64,000 bases of DNA, taken from the NCBI GenBank assembly GCA_028285035.1, contig JANQQF010000192.1:1-64000 (forward strand). The letters are read 5' to 3'. The notes beneath the pieces are model-generated. The model made no database searches. It was not told the DNA's origin and was given only the letters and a program-made list of their open reading frames with translations. The translations under genes and the position numbers were made by a program. Source of the stretch: Phycisphaerae bacterium. GTDB lineage: Bacteria; Chloroflexota; Anaerolineae; 4572-78; J111. This document shows positions 61,251 through 64,000 of the stretch, piece by piece; within the stretch, counting starts at the first letter, position 1; each line of letters opens with the position of its first letter.

Positions 61251-63392
61251 CTATTGCTCACGAGGGACAATTTGAATGGGAGCTTTTTCGGCGATGGGGA
61301 ACACCCCAACAGTTTCACCAGTAGCAGGGCGCTCTATCCAGGCCGCGAGATTGTAGGTGCCCGGTGGGGTGTCAGGAAAAATAACCAGAGCAAAATCATC
61401 ACGCACGATCATTCCCTCTTGCCACTCAGCAAAAGGAAGCGGCGCGATTGTCTCAATCCGATTTCCCCAGCCCATTGTTTCACCTGCCTCATTGATCAGA
61501 CTGAGGCTGATTGGCTCATCTTCAGCTTTCCCCTGCCACTCCCAAAAGAGCGAAACCAGCAATACACTTTCGGGTACGGTTTGAGTTGTTGGTTCGCCAG
61601 CCTCTGTGGTGACGTTATACCCCAATAATTCAGCTTGCCCAACTAAGCGCACCTCGGTTGGAATGACATGTTCCATACCCACAGAGTCGTATATCCAGGC
61701 ATACTCAATGCCTTGTAAGGTCACGGTATGAACGGGTGGTTGGGATTGAAAGTATTGCAGCGCGCCAAGGGTGGGTAATTCTCGCTGAACTTGATTGACG
61801 TAAAGCACAACATAATCGGCCGCCAGTCCCGGTTTGGCGCTCCGAGAAATTTTTTCATCCTCCAATTTATAGATAGCATTTCCCCCATAATAAGGCTCAA
61901 AGGTTGTACTGTACCATGATACAACATCGGTGTTTTCAGCCTCAGGCAACTCGTTCAGGTAATCCGCCGCCGCATCTAACCCTTCGCCCCACCCCACTTG
62001 CACCACATCTGAAGCGGCAGCACCGCCCCCCACGATTGGATTGTAATAAGAGAAGTAGTAGGGATAGGTTGGCCAGACAAATGCTATTTGGATCAGGACA
62101 AGGGTGATGGTAACAATACCGACGAAACGACGCCACGAGGCCTTGACTCCGATCAAATAAATGTATCCAAACGTTGCTAACATCATCAGCGCCGGAAATG
62201 CTGGCAAGATATAACGGTCTTGTTTCTTCCCGCCGTATGTGACTAACAGCGTATACAAAATAATGTATCCAAGCAGAATAAGTAAGGGGGTTACACGCAA
62301 GGCTGAAGCGTTTTGGGTTGAATTTGGGCGAGACCTAAAGAGCACAAAAAAGAGTCCTAGAATTCCCCCGAGCAGCATGATCGGTGTTGTTCGAAATAAA
62401 ATAATCAGCGGGTAGAACCCGATACCAGGATCGGCGACAGGTGACCCAAAAAAGAAACTTCCCTTTTGATGCGAGCTACCCGAGGCTCGCAAAGCATCAT
62501 TCACAATCGCTGTGACTGGCCCTAACGGATTGACCCACATGGCGGGCCAGAACAACACAAAAATCATACCCGCTGCTGCAGACCAAATGACCATATCCCA
62601 GAACCAGCGCTGCAAGGCCTGTTGGAGAGTATCTTGTTGCCGTAGATGCACCATCAAAATAGCCAGCGTTACGAAAGCGCCAATAAAAAGTGCCGGATAC
62701 TTCGACAAAAAGGCCAGCCCCGCTAGACTACCTGAGATAATCAAAAATTGTGTTTGCACTTTATCCCGTGTCGGCATTTCCAAGATGCTATGAACCACCC
62801 GCAAAAAGGCAAGTAGCGACAGCCACATAAAGGTTGTCACCAAGGCATCGTGCCCGAGAACCCGAGACAAAGCTAAGTAGAATGGATCGAGGGCCACTAG
62901 AACGGCCACTAATAATGCCCCCCATCGACCAAGCAACGAGCGAGACCACCAATACGTCAAGCCCACCGCCACAGCGGTGATAAGCACATTAGGGAGCCTC
63001 AAAGACAGGAGCATTGCTGGGTCAAGCGGGTCAAAGGGGATGGTAGCAACGAAGTTTGCCAACGTACCAGGGCGTCCTTGCCGAAAATATTCCAACAAGA
63101 TGCCTAATGCCCCGGTCCACATTGTGGTTACTCCAGGGGCTGGACTGAGTGAGACGCCATCGATTGAAGCGATTTCACCACCGGGTCCGGTGTTGGCAAA
63201 GTCTGCTTGGATGAGGGAGGTGAGAAAAATAAGAGAACGACCAAACCAGGAGCGAGCTTCATCGGCAGTGAGAAAGGTGGTTAGACCGGGGATACGAAAG
63301 ATGAGGGCCAGCCCAATAGTTGTGATGATGGCCAGTCCATCAAAGCGTCTTGTATTTTTGATATTTGACGGCTCAATTTCTGTTTGATTCAT
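61251..63392 (-). CDS. GT39-like membrane glycosyltransferase, short-tail type, first of the operon
   Basis: A 713-residue protein. First-loop motif: LTTFLTADEARSWFGRSLIF. Locus signature: YYFSYYNPIVGGGAAASDVV and VGWGEGLDAAADYLNELPEAE, then YVVLYVNQVQRELPTLG. One beta module closes the protein (PPGTYNLAAWIERPATGETV). It is the promoter-proximal gene of the minus-strand run 51537-63392; the leader is the 262-base gap at 63393-63654. Confidence 0.85.
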   Translation of the reverse strand: MNQTEIEPSNIKNTRRFDGLAIITTIGLALIFRIPGLTTFLTADEARSWFGRSLIFLTSLIQADFANTGPGGEIASIDGVSLSPAPGVTTMWTGALGILLEYFRQGRPGTLANFVATIPFDPLDPAMLLSLRLPNVLITAVAVGLTYWWSRSLLGRWGALLVAVLVALDPFYLALSRVLGHDALVTTFMWLSLLAFLRVVHSILEMPTRDKVQTQFLIISGSLAGLAFLSKYPALFIGAFVTLAILMVHLRQQDTLQQALQRWFWDMVIWSAAAGMIFVLFWPAMWVNPLGPVTAIVNDALRASGSSHQKGSFFFGSPVADPGIGFYPLIILFRTTPIMLLGGILGLFFVLFRSRPNSTQNASALRVTPLLILLGYIILYTLLVTYGGKKQDRYILPAFPALMMLATFGYIYLIGVKASWRRFVGIVTITLVLIQIAFVWPTYPYYFSYYNPIVGGGAAASDVVQVGWGEGLDAAADYLNELPEAENTDVVSWYSTTFEPYYGGNAIYKLEDEKISRSAKPGLAADYVVLYVNQVQRELPTLGALQYFQSQPPVHTVTLQGIEYAWIYDSVGMEHVIPTEVRLVGQAELLGYNVTTEAGEPTTQTVPESVLLVSLFWEWQGKAEDEPISLSLINEAGETMGWGNRIETIAPLPFAEWQEGMIVRDDFALVIFPDTPPGTYNLAAWIERPATGETVGVFPIAEKAPIQIVPREQ

Positions 63393-63462
63393 CGGCAGTT
63401 ACGTTAGTGTTAACGTGACCGTTAGCACTAGCGATTACGTTAGCACCATTCCAAAAATCAAG
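63393..63462. promoter_or_regulatory. Repeated GTTAGC/ACGTTAG motifs in the operon leader
   Basis: The gap 63393-63654 contains no gene. Near its left end, directly 5' of the minus-strand operon, ACGTTAGTGTTAACGTGACCG is followed by GTTAGCACTAGCG and ACGTTAGCACC. These spaced, partly palindromic ACGTTAG/GTTAAC units look like regulator sites, but no -10/-35 pair is convincing. Confidence 0.3.
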
Positions 63463-63654
63463 CAATTTGGTTGATAGCTATCGTTGCCATTGGATTCGCC
63501 CAAAGGTCCGTTTCAGGAGATGTAGGCTATTTAGATGAATATAGCTTATAGACACAATCCAAACAAAAAATCCAAGATGTAAAACCTTGGATCAGAGCTT
63601 ATTTCGAGAGAAAGTTTTGGAATATTTTGTACGCGAGAGTGGGAGACTTAACAC

Positions 63655-64000
63655 CTATTCAGCAACAACAATTTCAACTGACCAAGGGATACCAATAATT
63701 TGCTGACCGGAAACCAAAATGATATCCCAGCCCAAAGGGGCGCGACGTTTTTGTTCACGGAGGTTCCAAAAAGCGTCAGGCAAGTACAGGACTTTGATTT
63801 CAATCTCACCTTGCGAGCTTGGGTCAATCAACTTAATCGAAGTCCCATCACCAAACCGACACCCCACAATAACCGTGGCTGAGTGATCCGGCTGATCAGG
63901 CGTACCGATTGAGGCGTGGGTGACACAGGTCATCCCCGTTTGATCCATTTCTGGATAAAAATGAAAGGCAGCGCGATTGGGGGGAGCCTTTTGGGCTGAG
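63655..64000 (-). CDS. PhnH-like protein (5' end outside window)
   Basis: The minus-strand frame runs off the right edge; the visible C-terminal 114 residues start SAQKAPPNRAAFHFYPEMDQ. The segment YLPDAFWNLREQKRRAPLGWD followed by IILVSGQQIIGIPWSVEI matches the shape of the PhnH C-terminus (GLPxxFWxLRxxN...FPLGxDLxLxxxxxxxALPRTTxI) of the carbon-phosphorus lyase complex. The usual final PRTT is PWSV here. If right, phnI/phnJ/phnK-type genes should follow to the left of the operon's reading direction or lie outside this window. No other phn gene is in the window. Confidence 0.45.
   Translation of the reverse strand, partial: SAQKAPPNRAAFHFYPEMDQTGMTCVTHASIGTPDQPDHSATVIVGCRFGDGTSIKLIDPSSQGEIEIKVLYLPDAFWNLREQKRRAPLGWDIILVSGQQIIGIPWSVEIVVAE

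Noticed and set aside
1..64000. CRISPR arrays, tRNA/rRNA genes, prophage, transposase or defence systems
   Set aside because: Looked for by eye on both strands; no regularly spaced repeats, cloverleaf-like genes or related protein motifs were seen.

Overview
The window looks like a chromosomal piece of a Chloroflexota bacterium (Anaerolineae-like). This is inferred from gene style: acidic, Glu/Met-rich linkers in a Liv-type solute-binding protein, many giant GT39-like membrane glycosyltransferases with C-terminal beta-sandwich modules, and REP-like repeats scattered between and inside genes. No marker gene here proves the taxonomy. There are no rRNA, tRNA, CRISPR, phage or transposase genes that I can support.

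Region 1 (1-19.3 kb, all + strand) is a large catabolic locus. It starts inside a tandem-domain branched-chain-type solute-binding protein, followed by the two Liv ATPases. Then come a CoxG-like protein, a zinc alcohol dehydrogenase, a three-subunit molybdenum hydroxylase (FAD, Mo and 2Fe-2S subunits), a beta-keto acid cleavage enzyme (BKACE), an HD-domain protein and an AhpD-like protein. The second half holds two UPF0261 (Tm-1 N-terminal-like) proteins, a cupin, a Tm-1 C-terminal-like TIM barrel, an RpiB-type isomerase, a GntR/UTRA regulator, a metallo-beta-lactamase-fold hydrolase and a RuBisCO-like protein. Together these suggest import of a small organic acid or sugar-acid-like compound, oxidation by the dehydrogenase and Mo hydroxylase, and C-C bond cleavage or isomerisation. 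The substrate cannot be read from the sequence.

The most striking observation is in the AhpD-like gene. An in-frame TGA (11358-11360) sits exactly where the second cysteine of the family's CxxC motif should be, and a hairpin fitting a bacterial SECIS lies just downstream. The gene is therefore probably a 189-residue selenoprotein (CxxU) that ordinary gene callers split into two fragments.

Region 2 (19.5-29.4 kb) is housekeeping and regulation: a histidine phosphatase, YbaK-like deacylase, MutS, a decayed glycerophosphodiesterase remnant, a divergent MFS/AraC pair, and a GAF-rich histidine kinase with two response regulators that lack output domains.

Region 3 (29.5-63.4 kb, nearly all - strand) is a surface-glycan locus. 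Ten giant membrane proteins of the GT39/PMT style, plus one related membrane protein without the GT39 motif, are interspersed with two GT2 glycosyltransferases (polyprenyl-phosphate type), a UDP-galactopyranose-mutase-like flavoprotein and a methyltransferase. Many genes overlap by ATGA. A carnitine-dehydrogenase-like gene on the + strand interrupts this block. The right edge cuts a PhnH-like gene.
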